In this document: piece by piece, positions 1 to 59,880 of the stretch
Numbering within the stretch: the first letter of the stretch is position 1
Layout of the letters: each line of letters opens with the position of its first letter
From: Tubiluchus corallicola
Lineage: Eukaryota; Priapulida; Priapulimorpha; Priapulimorphida; Tubiluchidae
Reading direction: 5' to 3'
NCBI GenBank assembly: GCA_030141605.1
Contig: JAQGDQ010000143.1
Coordinates: 374,001 to 438,000, forward strand
DNA: 64,000 nt
Notes under the pieces: model-generated
What the model saw: only the letters and a program-made list of their open reading frames with translations
What the model was told of the DNA's origin: nothing
The model's database searches: none
Translations under genes and position numbers: made by a program

Positions 1-3000
1 GTACTTGTTGTGAAGATAATGAAACTAGTGAGATGGATAAACATGAAAAAGAGGAGTTAGGGTTTCAAAAATTTTCCGACGAGAAGGCTGAGTGAAAGTC
101 TAGCCTACAGTATGCACATGAAGTGCGCATAAGGAGTTGCAGAAATGTTGATTGCTCCCGAAGACATAAATTCAATTTCAAATTCAATCAACACAAACTA
201 CACATACACAAGACTAAGACTTAATTAGTACGCTCTAATAAAAGTATAAGCCTGACACATGCGTACCGTTATATTATATACACAACAAAAATTAATGGGT
301 GGCAATTTTTTAAATTTTTAGGTGGCAATCTGGTGTGTGAACAGTGGGGAAAATGTGTTGGGAAGGAACGCTAAAATGCCTAGCACGTCGAACTACTTCT
401 ACCTCTGACGGCTTAAGTGAAGTATAAGTAGCAAAAATAGAAATTGATGCATGTTTACAATGCAAGGCTACAAGTTTCCTTAACAAATAATTACAAAGAA
501 TTACCAATTTACGATTAAAATTTGGAAATTTACGTGAGGAGCTATAGTAAAATTTCCTGTAATTTCGACCTTTGCGAGTTGCTTTTTCTTCAGTGTGAGG
601 TTTTTATTTATTGTTCAAAGATTTGTCATTAAGAATTTTCCAAGAAATTAAAACTGCTTGACGCGAAAATAATTAAGTTCTAAATGGAGAGAGTTCAGCA
701 GTGCAAATATTTGTGAAAAACATTCACTCCCACATCACTGATACATTTCAGTAAATTTCATCAACTTACTTTGATAGTAGACCCACAAAATGGTATGATT
801 CCTGTTAATGTAAATATTAGAATACAAAAAATACAAATACAGGGTGTTTTAAAAGTTTCTCATTGTGTTTTAGAAAATTTTAAGAAATTAGTAACAATTA
901 CAATAGAAATCAAACCTAATTTGTTTACAGTGGTCTCGATTCATGAGAATTATAATGACATGAAACATGGCTTCATTACTAATAATGATTTAATTCACAC
1001 TTATATACTGTGCTCTCTTCTGTGAACTGTAACCCAACAATGGCAAATTGTAAGTATTGTATATAATTAATAAACTGTATTTAATTGTGAGATACTACTA
1101 ACCGACAATTGCTATATTGATTTATATGTACAATATTTGATTGTTATTGTGATTTGTATTGCATTGTGATATGGAATTTTGTTCTGAAATAAAAGTATCC
1201 AATCACTTAATCAATGAATGAATCAGTTAGTCAATGTGAGCGTGCAGCAACGCTAGACATGCATGCCTGTTATTTTAAATATCTTTGTTATTCATTGTTA
1301 ACATTGAAAATGTTTACGCAAAGACATGCTGCGATGTGTTTTGATTGAATTAACTGAAAAAATATTATTAAATTTGCGAATCAGTATTTAAATGTTATCA
1401 TTGTTGATCGAAGTGTGACTTGTTACAGCATAAGTTGTAGTTGATTTATAATTATAATCTCAGTGCGTGATGCTGAGCTACTGTCCTATAGAATTATGAT
1501 ACTGCTTCTAGGCCTACATCTTTTTTGATTTATTATAATTATTGTAGGTTAATAATTTATGACAAGTTGTAACTTTCATGTATTATTGCCTGGAAAAGTT
1601 ATTAATAATTAGTAGGTAGACAGAGCTAGAAACATCCATACTTGGCATCAAACCAAAGATCGTCTGACCCAACAAACTTACCAAGGTATAAGCATTCAGT
1701 ACATTTTAACTGCGGCATCACAGTTCGTGGAACCACTTGATTTCTGCTCCTGCTTCTTCAAGTGATAAGGATTCCAACTTGTTTGCTGCATATATCCGTG
1801 TCAGTACCGAAACGAATGACGTATTCTCTACACTAAGTGCACAATATACACACAACAAGTGCAAGCCTCCCTTTTGATCTGCGGGCCAGTGATTTCCCTT
1901 GGCAACACGAGATATAAAAGAATTTATTTTTTCCACTGTGGCATATTAATAACACGTTGCCATGCGAAATCATTATCCTGCACTCAAAGGGGGGTGCATT
2001 TGTTGTGTTTTAAATTAATTAGCCTACCATGTCTGTGAAAAATATCATTACAAGTTTTATAAAATCAAAGTAAAGGAAAACGAAATACATTTTACTCTTT
2101 ATTATTTTATTAACATATTTTAAAACAAGAATTTCAGTAACTAACGTACTAAATCATTCCTTGAAATATCTGGTGTTGCTTAACACTCAGTTAAACGCAA
2201 AATAGATGTCAAAAGCAGATTAAAACAAAAATCGGTTTGAGGTAGACCCTTAGTTATAATTGCATTAATGTGTCAGAACCAAACAGGCAAGTCACCATAA
2301 GTAAATAACTACAGTTTTGTTACTATAAATGTAGCTATAAATCTACAGCTGGCTACTTATAAATTGTAAACCTGGTTGAAAAATTCGCGAGAGTTACCTA
2401 AAGTCCATAATTTTGAATCTCCCTAAGAGAAAGAGGATAATTACAAACTCCTCACAACCTTCGCTTAAGATTTAACGCATTTTTGCAGCAATATACATAA
2501 ATATTGCTGATTTATGAGAAAAAAGGCAATGACAAGGTAGGCTGTTCTTTTTTTGCAAAAAATAACTAAGTGTGATAGTATTTACACTTTTGTGGAAAAA
2601 TTGGTAACTGTAATTTTTTAAGCTTTCTTATAAAGACTTTTGACATTAACTTCTTAAACGTTTTGACAGCCCTAATACAATATCTGCCACGTACTTTTCA
2701 AATGATCCCACTCCATTTTGGTAGTAAATAGTCTACTGTGGATTGTTACATACAAACACACACACACACTATAATCAGCAGAATTTATTATACTACAACA
2801 CGCAACACAGCACAACATAACAAATTTTCGTCACTAACTCAACGTAGTAAAATACAGAAATATTTACATCGTGCACAAAATGCTTGCAACACTTTCAAAC
2901 ACTTTTTGCTACAATTTTTATATACAACAAAATACGAAACACGTGATCAGCTATTATACTAAGATCCTTCTTATATATACAGAAAAAAAGCTCTCAAATT

Positions 3001-3451
3001 TACATGACATAATTTCCTACACTATAAGAAGTGAAACAACGTACTCTATTCCTGTGCGTTAATTATGCGTTAATCTATATACAACATACTTAGCAAAAAG
3101 AAAGAAAGAAAAAAGAGACAGAGACAATGTGGAAACTTAAAGCAATTTAATTCGATTCAGTTTAATTTAGTGCAGCTCAGCTCAGCCCAGTTCAGTTCTC
3201 TTCAGTTTAGGTTCAACTCAACTCAGTATAACTCAGATCCACTCAGTTCATCTCAACTCAACTCAAGTTAACTCAGCTCAACCTAACTAAATTCAATTCA
3301 ATCCAGTTTAGTGCCAAAAATGAACCATGATCTATCAAAACCTATTATAATCATCTTTTTTTGTTAAACTTGTCTAATAATGTGTATATAACATATCATT
3401 TTATGCACAATAAACACTACAGTATCCTTCAGGGATGCAGTTTGGTACCTA
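1..3451. other. Downstream flank of gene 1, no supported gene
   Basis: AT-rich. Contains any 3' UTR of gene 1, the pentamer repeat, and TACAGGGTGTTTTAAAAG near 838, which resembles a mariner terminus. A 72-codon minus-strand frame at 1718-1936 is followed by a GTAAGT-like donor near 1675, but I could not place it in any family. Confidence 0.5.
3145..3310. repeat. Degenerate CTCAG/CTCAA pentamer repeat
   Basis: Many variants of CAGTT/CTCAG/CTCAA spaced by 5 or 10 bp over about 165 bp. It lies just downstream of the gene 1 stop, probably in or past the 3' UTR. Confidence 0.7.
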
Positions 3452-44688
<41,237 letters not shown>

Positions 44689-46565
44689 TATTTCAAAACT
44701 CCTTTTGGAATGTAACAAAGTGAATATGAAGAATCTTCCTCCTCACAAAACAGAGTGCATTATAGTCGCCAGAAACACGGCGAAATTGCCAGCTAGTCTT
44801 TCACATACAAGCACCAATGCTAGAAGTCGATAAAATTATAGACTCGAGTCAATTGACGACTGCAGCATTTCACTACATCTAATGTAAACAGCCCATAAAC
44901 ACCTCTCTTTAGCTTGGAGCATAATAGCGTCCACGGAGACAGCTAGGGCGCGTGGCTTCGAATGTCAACACAGCAGTTGATTCTGAAGTGAGGCAGCTGG
45001 CTTCCCTGCCACGTGAATACTCTAAACGCAGCAACGTCTCTTCTGATTCAATTATGCGTCTTTGCCGCTACGCTTTCATCACTGGGTTTTATGAGCTTCA
45101 AACAAACTATAAATTCCAATTCGTTTTCGGCTTTAACAAGAAACGCCGTGAATTATCCGTCAGAAAAATATGTTTCCCTAATAGATAGTGACCAATTTCT
45201 CTTTTAACCAAGCGATTCGATGGTTGCTAACGTGTAAATTTTTTTATCAACTATTTGATAGACCAGAAACTTCACAATTTTTAAAGAATTTGGAATGCTG
45301 CAAGCAGGGACTGTGGCAGAACTATGATCTTTTCATTATTAAAGACAAGAATCCCATTCGGATGTGCATATCTCGTCCCCCAATGAAGCGGATTTCCATC
45401 TGGAATGCATGCCCAGTATTGCTTAACTTCGATTGCTCCCAGTAGTTGCACTCAGTTATTCCCAGCTATACTGCGAACCTCAGTTTACTTTAAAATGAAA
45501 TCCAGAGGATAAAAAATTACACAGAGTCATAAATTGCTTACTCAATTTGAGTAACTCAACTACGACGTATATCACAACAGTCGGAACCAGCAATTTAGAA
45601 CTTGGGCAGCGTTAGCCCCTCGCCTTTCAGCAACCATTATTTTCATTTTCAATAACCGAGTCTTAATAATAACGTTAGATGATTCAATTATAGCGTCAAA
45701 TTATTCAACTTGAGCATTCACATATTGTAATATTTGAATGTTACTGAGAATAAGAACTTTTTTCTCAAAATTACCCGTTTTCAGTTTTTTCTTTTTTTTT
45801 TTGTTCTTGACAACCACAAAACAAGCATGTAAGTTTCTTAAAATTGCCTGGTTTAACACTTAATAACATTATGGAATTTGAAAATTCAACATGATCTGAT
45901 AAGTTACATAAAATTACTTTGTTATGTCTTAGTCTTAACACAGGTTCTTTCTTTACTTGTGTTGTTAAATGGCTGGACAAAACTGTAGATAATTTTCTTC
46001 AAATAATTGTTTTGCGCCACAAATTAGATTCCAGCCTAGTTCTATTATTGTAACGACTAGAAAATTATTAAGATACAATTGTAATTATTGTCACCAAACG
46101 ATCCCATTTAAATATCAAGGCTTATTATCAGCACAGGAACATGAAAAATGCTGCCACATATTTACTCACACATCACCTCAAATTCAAATTGTCATTGCCA
46201 GTGCTTTAGTTAACCTATGCCACATATTATGTGCGTGATTATAATAAAGTTATTATCACTACTTAAAATATGCTCACTTTGTAAAAACTGAAAAGCTCGC
46301 CAACTTCGTTTTGATGACCAATAACGTACGCAAATTCTTTTTCAGTTTAAGTACAAGATGACAAACAAAGATTGGCGGTGCGGAAATACTCTATGTTTGT
46401 TTTAAGACGTCAGATTCAGACGTTTTAACAACAGTACAAATTCAACATTTTACTACAATGATCTACAAATTTCTTTATTCAGTAGTTCAACAAAATAACT
46501 GCCTTAAATTAGAGATTTATTTTACTTTATTTTGCTCAAGTTTATGTAACATGAACAAGCTAATA

Positions 46566-46645
46566 CTAATGTATTTGAAAAAACTAACTTTAACTTTAAC
46601 TAATTTCAAATAATACCATGTATTTGAAAAAACTAACTTTAACAA
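46566..46645. repeat. Tandem duplication, about 49-bp period
   Basis: ATGTATTTGAAAAAACTAAC then TTTAAC is present twice, near 46569 and 46618. Confidence 0.85.
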
Positions 46646-47829
46646 TGTGAACTCGCTGAGCGATAAAAGAATTTTTCATATAGCGGAGCCAAGTTCATGT
46701 TCATGTTGCACTTTTTTTAACACAACATCGGCTCTTGTAGAATTGATTTGAAACATTTTCGCTTGTTCAACAAGATTTCCAAACGAAATTCTGCGAAAAC
46801 TGTGAAAAGCCACTGACAATAATTTTCAGCCACAAGGTGTTCCAAACTTCTACGAAAAATGGCAACGATAAATGAAATATACAGGTAAAGCTGCCGGACA
46901 CAATTGAGCAGAAATAACTCAAAGTGTGTGAAACCCATTGCTCCACATTTTGTAGTATTTATTCTCTGTCTAGCTCTAAGCGTACACTACTTAATAAAGA
47001 AAATGACAATAAACTGCACGTGGCCAGGATTATTGTAATACCTTGAGAATGGAAAAAGTCCTTAAACATTTGCAAGGGATTAGTTGCGTAACACTTACGT
47101 GTGTCTAGTTATTACGTTCATCTGTTTATGCGTGTGACAAACTTCCACTATAATTTGTGTAATGTTTGTGAGACAACGTGTATGTCAAGTTCAAAATAAT
47201 CATGACGATAATGATCATCATCATTACCACTGATAATTTTTCTGATATTCTCGAAGGTAAGACCTTTTCGGCCTATTTCTCAGGAAAGGAGGAGCGTCGT
47301 GCAAAATTTTATTACTATTTTCGCACTTGGTTCCTGCCACTAAAATGAGATGCATTCTAATTATATTCATTAATAGACAATGCGTGTACATACAATCCTC
47401 ACAAATTTAGCCAAAGCGCAAATCTAATTTACTTGCAGGAAATTCTGAATTGTGGCTCATGATGAATGCATACATTCATTAGGCTTTTACTGTCTCCCTG
47501 TTAGCATAATTACGATATGTTTACACTTGAACGTAATGAATAGGACAGCGGGAACCTCAATATCATCATATCAGTTAAAAGATGCAGTCTGAACGTATCA
47601 GGTGGTGCAAGAAAAAACGTGCTGCAGTTTTGATCACGATATTATTAGAAAAAATAATGAAATCGCTTGCAAATTACCACACTGATGTTACTTACGCTTG
47701 TGCTTAACCACCAAAATTTTTAGGTCGTTCCTTAAATTTTTCCAAAAAATTTTACAGAATTCTTAAAACAACAAGTCTAAAGTAAAAAGGGAAATTTTGT
47801 GCCACTATTGTTAAAAATTACAGCAAGTG

Positions 47830-48000
47830 CTCTGTACGTCCACCATTTTCACTGCAAACTAGACGAACGCATTTTTCCAACAAATTACACACAGTTAAGG
47901 GGTATTTTGCTCCCAGCGTTCAGCAATTTTTGCTTTTAGTTCCTCTACATCAAACAACTTTGTCCTGTACGAACGCCATATACTCGGCTTTCTCTAAGAT
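47830..48000 (-). mobile_element. Decayed Tc1/mariner-superfamily transposase C-terminus
   Basis: Minus-strand frames hold FDVEELKAKIAERWEQ and, after a frameshift and stop, LTVCNLLEKCVRLVC and ENGGRTEHLL. This is the pattern of the end of IS630/Tc1/mariner DDE transposases (LEELK..I, then a Leu/Arg helix, then NGG-x-x-EHLL). The catalytic core is not recognisable upstream, so this is an inactive relic between the two genes. Confidence 0.6.
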
Positions 48001-48577
48001 ACCGTAGGTCGCAGAATTAACTGCTATTTTTTCTTGATAACAAATCTTTATCAAAACTTTATTTTCTGTGGTAACGTCCTGTATGTAAGTTGGTTGATTT
48101 TTTTATTGTTTTGCTGTCATGTACCGAGTGCTTTATCTATGCTGACGTTCCTATTTTTCAACTGACGATTAGCTAACGTTGTCCCGGAATTTAAATTTTT
48201 AACATGCATAAGTTTTCCGGCCATAACTAAAAATGCATTTTCAGCCAGGTTGCATTGCTATATTAATACGTCTGTCCTAAACACCTCGAGACATCTATCG
48301 GGCAAATTGCCCAATTGTGATAGATTTACGCACAATAATATCTTTTAGGATAAACACACAGAATAAAAATAAACAACTGAACATTAGGTTAAACTAAAAT
48401 TTCAAAGCGTCGTACATAAATTAATCGTTTAATGGCACGTTCGAGTCCTACTCAAAAAAGCTGGATTTTTCAGTTTTTTTTTACAATTTTGTTTATAAGT
48501 GACTAATACTACTTGTAGTACATGACTGTCATTTTAAACATTAATAATATTCAAATAACCTGAATTTGAAATAACAT

Positions 48578-48645
48578 ATAAAGATATGCTTACCAACTAA
48601 AACCAAGTTACCACTATAAAAGATATGCTTACCAACTATTAATAT
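48578..48645. repeat. Short direct repeat, about 37-bp period
   Basis: AAGATATGCTTACCAACTA occurs twice, near 48582 and 48619, about 300 bp downstream of the gene 2 stop. Confidence 0.8.
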
Positions 48646-48943
48646 ATGACCTAACTTTCCGTCTACTTGAAAAACTTATTAATATCATTGTTCTTAAATT
48701 TATGATTGCCAGGGCAGGCTAAAAGTACTAACATCAGTGGTAATAATAATGGTATTAATAATAACGATAATATTAATAATTACAGTAACACGAAAAAAAT
48801 TACGACAGGGTGACTATACGTTATATACAGGTTAATATGGTTATGCAATCATCATGTATGTAGAATCTAAATAAAAGTCTGTTTTCCACTAACGTATTAA
48901 ATTAAATAAATTTAAATTATATGTCATATCAAACTTTAGCACA

Positions 48944-54995
<6,052 letters not shown>

Positions 54996-56189
54996 TATGC
55001 AGTTAAAATCCGAAACAAAACGCAGATGTTATTATGATTTCACTTAACTGCAAATTACGATAACTCTGGCCTTCAAACTCAACTGAATCAAACCACTTCT
55101 CACCAATGACAGGCTATGACACCTAGCTGGGTCACATTCTTCTCTGGCCTTATTATCTGTAGTACGACAGATATGGAACTAAATTTTGTAACACTAAGCA
55201 CAATAGTCGTGCCTAATGTCCCCGTAAATTAATGGGTTATCGTTAACTGTCTCCCGTCCAATATGCAAATTTGCCTGATATTACGTAAGATCTAGTGCAA
55301 CATTAGGCTACTTCCGTAATTCCGTGCAGGCTCTGACAACAAGTAATTAAGCAGAGCCTGTGACCCTCTAGAAAGTAAATGACAGATCACAGGTTTTATT
55401 GTTCATAGTACATGTTTAATAATCATGAAACTGAAGTCCAGGAGGATAACTGGGTTACCAATTATTTGATTTTAGATGTTATTATTGCCCGGAAAAATGG
55501 AATCCAAGCTTTTATTTTATCTCCAAAAAAGCTTTCGGAAAATGGTCATACTTGCATGGCTTACTGGGGAGATCATTAAAATCAGCAATAAAAATATCTG
55601 AGAAGCTTGGTCTATTGTAACTCTATGATGTAAATATTATTGTCGATGGAACATCTGCATGGAATATAAAGGCCCTGTGATCTCAGTTCTTGGGTGGGCC
55701 TCTGATTTTTCTTAAACTAATGATTATGAATCTTCTAAGCTAAAAAGATATTTGAAAATGTTTGAAAATATTTTTCAAACATACACATTAATAGTTCAGT
55801 TTTGTCCTATTTTAATGTCATTAATTTAAAATGAAAATTATTTGCCTTTATAAAGCTGATTAAAGTCAGTTAACTTAGCAAAAATAATTACTATAGTTTG
55901 CATGTGACGTTATGATTCTAACGCACTCCATCGAGATCCTGCGTGTTACACATTCCCACGAAATTTTTGCACTAATGTCATCAAAAAAGCAAATCTAAAA
56001 GCTAAAGATGCTATGAAAACAAATTATAGCTACAACTAGGAAAACCCTTGTCAATCGAAGATCAGTTGCCACATTGAACTTTTTTATCGCTACTTTTATA
56101 GAAAAATGTTCGCAGTGCCCACTATCCTGCCGCTTCTCGTAGGCTTCGTTGAACATATGCAAAACTTTTAAATCAGCCAAATGCAAAAC

Positions 56190-56327
56190 AATTGTGATAA
56201 ATCCATATTTTTCCCTCGAGTTTCTTACCTGTGGAATACTCTACCAGAAAATTGTTGCCCTGAAAACTATAACCGCACTCAATTCAAAAATAATATCAAC
56301 AGGTGCCTATTATCAATAGCAAATTAG
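56190..56327 (+). mobile_element. Non-LTR retrotransposon: reverse-transcriptase ORF C-terminus
   Basis: Plus-strand frame reads DKSIFFPRVSYLWNTLPENC and ends with FKNNINRCLLSIAN and a stop. The FFPR-x-x-x-LWN-x-LP...FK motif is the usual C-terminal end of jockey/CR1-type LINE ORF2. A 3' region of about 560 bp runs to an (AAAT)n tail near 56889-56925. The rest of the RT upstream is missing or unrecognisable. Confidence 0.6.
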
Positions 56328-56879
56328 TTATATAATTTCTATATTTATAGACATGTATGAAAATCTTCACCTTCTTAATGAAGCCATTACCTTGAGTGGC
56401 CATTGGTCTTGTTAAGGAGATTTCTTAACCAAGTCTAACTTCTCCAATGTAGTGCAACATATGGTAGTCTACAAGACGCTGCAACGCTTTAAATTTTCAA
56501 ACTTGAAACTAGTCTACAAGACATTGTAACGCAAGTTTCGTTCGGTTTTAACTTCAGTTATTGCGTGCGTGCGTGTAATTGTATTCATATACATAGGTGT
56601 ATTCATGTATATATGTGTACATATATGTGTGTGTATATATATATATATGATGTAAGATGTAAATTTTTTACCATAATTATACAATTTTATCGTACTAATC
56701 AAGTTTTAATCCTTTTACCGGCACTTTTAATTTATTTGCACCTACTTGTGTGTTTATATTGTACAAACCATATACTATGTATTTTGTACTTTTAGCAGTA
56801 ATTTTACTTTCTGTACATTGTCAATATGTTTTACGATGTTTTTAATGGACATATAAGTCTCTTGACTTCAGTTCATAGG

Positions 56880-56930
56880 TGTATTATAAATAAATAAATA
56901 AATAAAAATAAATAAATAAATAATATATGT
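56880..56930 (+). repeat. (AAAT)n tail, probable LINE 3' end
   Basis: Run of ATAA/AAAT repeats after GGTGTATTATAAATAAATAA. It is downstream of and in the same orientation as the LINE C-terminus at 56.2 kb, consistent with its 3' tail. Confidence 0.45.
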
Positions 56931-58780
56931 ATGCCTATATAAGGTTTGACGGTACAAATTGTTTGACAATCGCAAATTGTGGGTCCTAGTAACGTACGAA
57001 AAGTAGTTTCATTTCCAAATGCCATTAGTGCAGGTCAAAGGTCACGAAACTCAGTTCCAGAATCTACCATTTTGCCAACGTTGACGATTTGGAGTGATTT
57101 TTTCTGTAGTAAGAAAAAAGTAAGGCAAATAAGGCCTAAAATAAAGAAGAATCACCAGCCAAAATTTGCCACACAATAATTTCTCTGGATTATATTTCAA
57201 AAGAATGTTACTCTTCGAGAGAATCTAGTTTGCTGACTAGTATTGCCTCACCTGCTATTGCCTTACCGCTATTAAAATATATCAAATGAAAGGCCCACCA
57301 GGAATGTACTCTTACAAAAAAGCTATTATTCGACTTTTAAAGTTGAATACATCTACTTGTTGTACAACGCAATTAGTGAGCAAAACAAGAACACGGTCCA
57401 ATTTGATAGCGCTAACAAGAAATAAGTACGATGTGCGTTTTTTGCCGCTCCCTACACCAGCAGTTATAATTTAGTTTAGGTATATACTCTTGTTGTCTGT
57501 TTACAACTAATAATGCTTTCCTATCACTTGTGCTTTAAGTTAAAAGTGATTTCTAGGAATTACTAGTATTGCCATTATTGCATTGCATCCTTGTGCACAG
57601 TGTCGCTGGTATCTTTTAGTATAACTTTATTATCACGGCAAAAATAGTCAGTGTTTATTTACTTTAACGCATGGACATCTTTTAGTAAGTACCATGAATA
57701 ACAAATTATTCCGAAAACGTTTAAATGCTTTGGATTTAAATCAGTACTTACGATATAATAGGTACATCTGAACACACTTTCATTGTTTAATATTATTTTA
57801 ATAGGACTATTCTGTAAATAATATAATACATAAGTGTTGCACTGAAATGAATTGTCTTCTTGTTCAATTATTCTTTTTTCTGACTACCAAAAACTTTTTC
57901 ATATCAGATTTGTTAACTTAAAGGAAAACCGGATGATTGTGTAAACATGAGTTCAGAATAAAGAATGCTCTAAAATATTGAAAACTACAAAGTTTATTTT
58001 AAATCAAAGCTTATATTAAATAATAATTACCTCGGCTACTCAAATTTCGTTAGACTATCAAAGCTAATCGCGGCTCAGTGAGCCTACTAAGATTGGCAGC
58101 GGCGCCTTTTTGTCACATTCGCGTGGCCGACAAATAGAAGGGGTACCGTGATAAGCATGATCATGAACTGCAGTGTTGGTTTCTGACGTCATATGATGTA
58201 AAGCCCATTTTTCGTGACATCATGCGTTTAAACAGTACTGTAACACTTATGCTTGTGCTTGTAACACATGTGCTTGATGTGCAAGTGAAGACGCCTGCCA
58301 TTGCATAAACTGTGGTTAGCTTCTGACGTAAGCAATAGCTGTGTTCGGTTGCCGTTAATTAACTTTCTAGGCAAATTATTCAAATATAAGGAACAATTGT
58401 TAACTTTTATAGGCAAGAAAGTGTATATTTTGGACAGTAAATTAAAATGAGATTGAGTCTAAGCAATCGTCCGGTCTTCCGTTAACATTATCAACCTTCT
58501 AAACTCATTACTCGTGACTCACTACAATGACCTATTAAGGCGTATCCTCCTAATCAAAAAATAGGCATGACCCAAAACAAATGGCAACAAAAACTTTCTC
58601 ATTTGGGTAGATGCTTTCAGGTAGCTCGCACCCATAATCAGCCAAAATCAACGCAGACAAATATCCTAAATAACGTAATTTCAAAATGGCAGCTAATATC
58701 AATAGCTTTGTACGAGTCATCAAGCTTTTTTCAAACTAGCATTCCACAGACACTTCCTTTGCGGCGCCGTGAGACGTAGA

Positions 58781-58975
58781 GACTTCTCTCGCAACTTGTT
58801 TTTGAGAATAACAAAAAAATCGCACGTGTGAACGGCATGGCAACTTCTCTCGCAACTTATTGTAAACTCACCAGGAGAGATGTTGCCAAACAAGTTACGG
58901 GAGAATGTTGCCAAGCCGTTCAAACGTACGACTTTACTCTCACTATATCAGAGAGCAGTTGCGAGAAAAGGTTTT
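58781..58975. mobile_element. Foldback element with nested inverted repeats
   Basis: Positions 58821-58859 (CGCACGTGTGAACGGCATGG...) pair with 58891-58930 in inverted orientation over about 39 bp with few mismatches. Outer copies of CTCTCGCAACTT and AGTTGCGAGA flank it. The repeated words TTGCCAA and CTCGCAACTT suggest a MITE-like foldback. It sits near non-LTR retrotransposon remains. Confidence 0.55.
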
Positions 58976-59028
58976 ACATCTGTACGCGCCATTATTCATT
59001 CTAAAAGCAAGTTTAGTCGTTGTTAAAT

Positions 59029-59093
59029 TCACTTCTTCCTCCGGACTTCTTACTTGTGGAATCCATTACCAGCTAATCGGATTCCTGTTAAAT
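59029..59093 (+). mobile_element. Second LINE C-terminal remnant
   Basis: Reads IHFFLRTSYLWNPLPANRIP and then a stop, matching the FFPR...YLWN-x-LP end of the copy at 56.2 kb. Surrounding frames are broken. Confidence 0.5.
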
Positions 59094-59279
59094 AAAACAT
59101 CATCTGCTTCAAAAAAACTTAATAGGTCCATCCATTACTAGGAAATTTGTTACAATGAATCTGATTTTTGTGTGTGTTCATATTTCCACATTTCTCGGCC
59201 CACTAGTCTTATCTGGACGATTTGTATGTAAAAAAAACTTATAGGCAGGCTTCGGATAGCTTCCAATTGCCACCCTTCG

Positions 59280-59720
59280 CGTTCCTATCCGTTCAGATCA
59301 TCCTCTAGCCAAGATTGTCCGCATCATCATGGACAGAATCAAGAATCGCATCGACTTCGAATAGTATCCACGGTAAGCTAGTTTTATCTTTCAGCACTGT
59401 TATTGACAGTATCCTCGCCCTCAGCACCCTAATCTAGCAGGGGAGCCAATGCTGCACCCCTAGTAGCTTACGTCGATCTAATGATTGCTGTCGACTCCCC
59501 GGACAACAGTACTCTCAGGCTTTTTCTTCAACTTCGAACGATCCGAGCCCCTCCCGTGTTCAAAATAGTGCACTCCAACGCCACTTGCAGAAATCGCGAG
59601 TCCGTCAGGGCTGTGACGCCACATGCAACTTAATTTGGGCCCTGGCACTACAGTTTCACCCCATCTCCTTCGTGGTGGACGTTGATCTCTTCGCGGAGCT
59701 CCAATGCTCATTGAAAGCCT
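59280..59720 (+). mobile_element. Eroded non-LTR reverse-transcriptase fragment
   Basis: Plus-strand pieces include AKIVRIIMDRIKNRIDFE (the RT region before the palm) and, about 230 bp on, SRVRQGCDATCNLIW (the G/S-VRQGC motif). DLMNLADDVASVC near 60,263-60,300 resembles the ADD motif but is too distant unless insertions intervene, and a palindrome does lie between. Many stops; not functional. The region is more GC-rich than its surroundings. Confidence 0.4.
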
Positions 59721-59770
59721 CGCCTTTCAGCTGTGCCAAGATTAAAATCCAACTTTTGGTCTCTTAAGTG

Positions 59771-59880
59771 GCTTACAACTTTGGTTCCCTCTGCTAAGAT
59801 ATAGGCGGCGGGAGTGGTGTAAGCGCAGTCACGCCACACCCGCCGTCTATATCCTAAAATTAGGAATCAAAGTTGTAAGC
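59771..59880. repeat. 110-bp near-palindrome (2 x 50 bp arms, 10-bp loop)
   Basis: Left arm starts GCTTACAACTTTGGTTCC; the right arm, read backwards, starts GCTTACAACTTTGATTCC. The arms align over 50 bp without a gap at about 80% identity, and the GC-rich centre (GGCGGCGGGAGTGG) is close to the loop. Likely a small foldback transposon end pair. Confidence 0.65.

Larger units (their letters stand above)
44719..48943. other. Intergenic region between gene 2 and gene 1
   Basis: Contains the presumed promoter of gene 1 (just above 44,720), one tandem duplication, the Tc1/mariner relic and the 3' flank of gene 2. No convincing TATA box or CpG-rich stretch was identified. Confidence 0.5.

Noticed and set aside
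1718-1936. 72-residue minus-strand frame (KINSFISRVAKGNHWP...)
   Set aside because: Looks protein-like in composition, but I recognise no family and cannot connect it to an exon structure. Left unannotated.
59478-59711. Arg/Pro-rich minus-strand frame of 77 codons
   Set aside because: It is the complement of a plus-strand RT-like fragment (VRQGC motif), so more likely a shadow.
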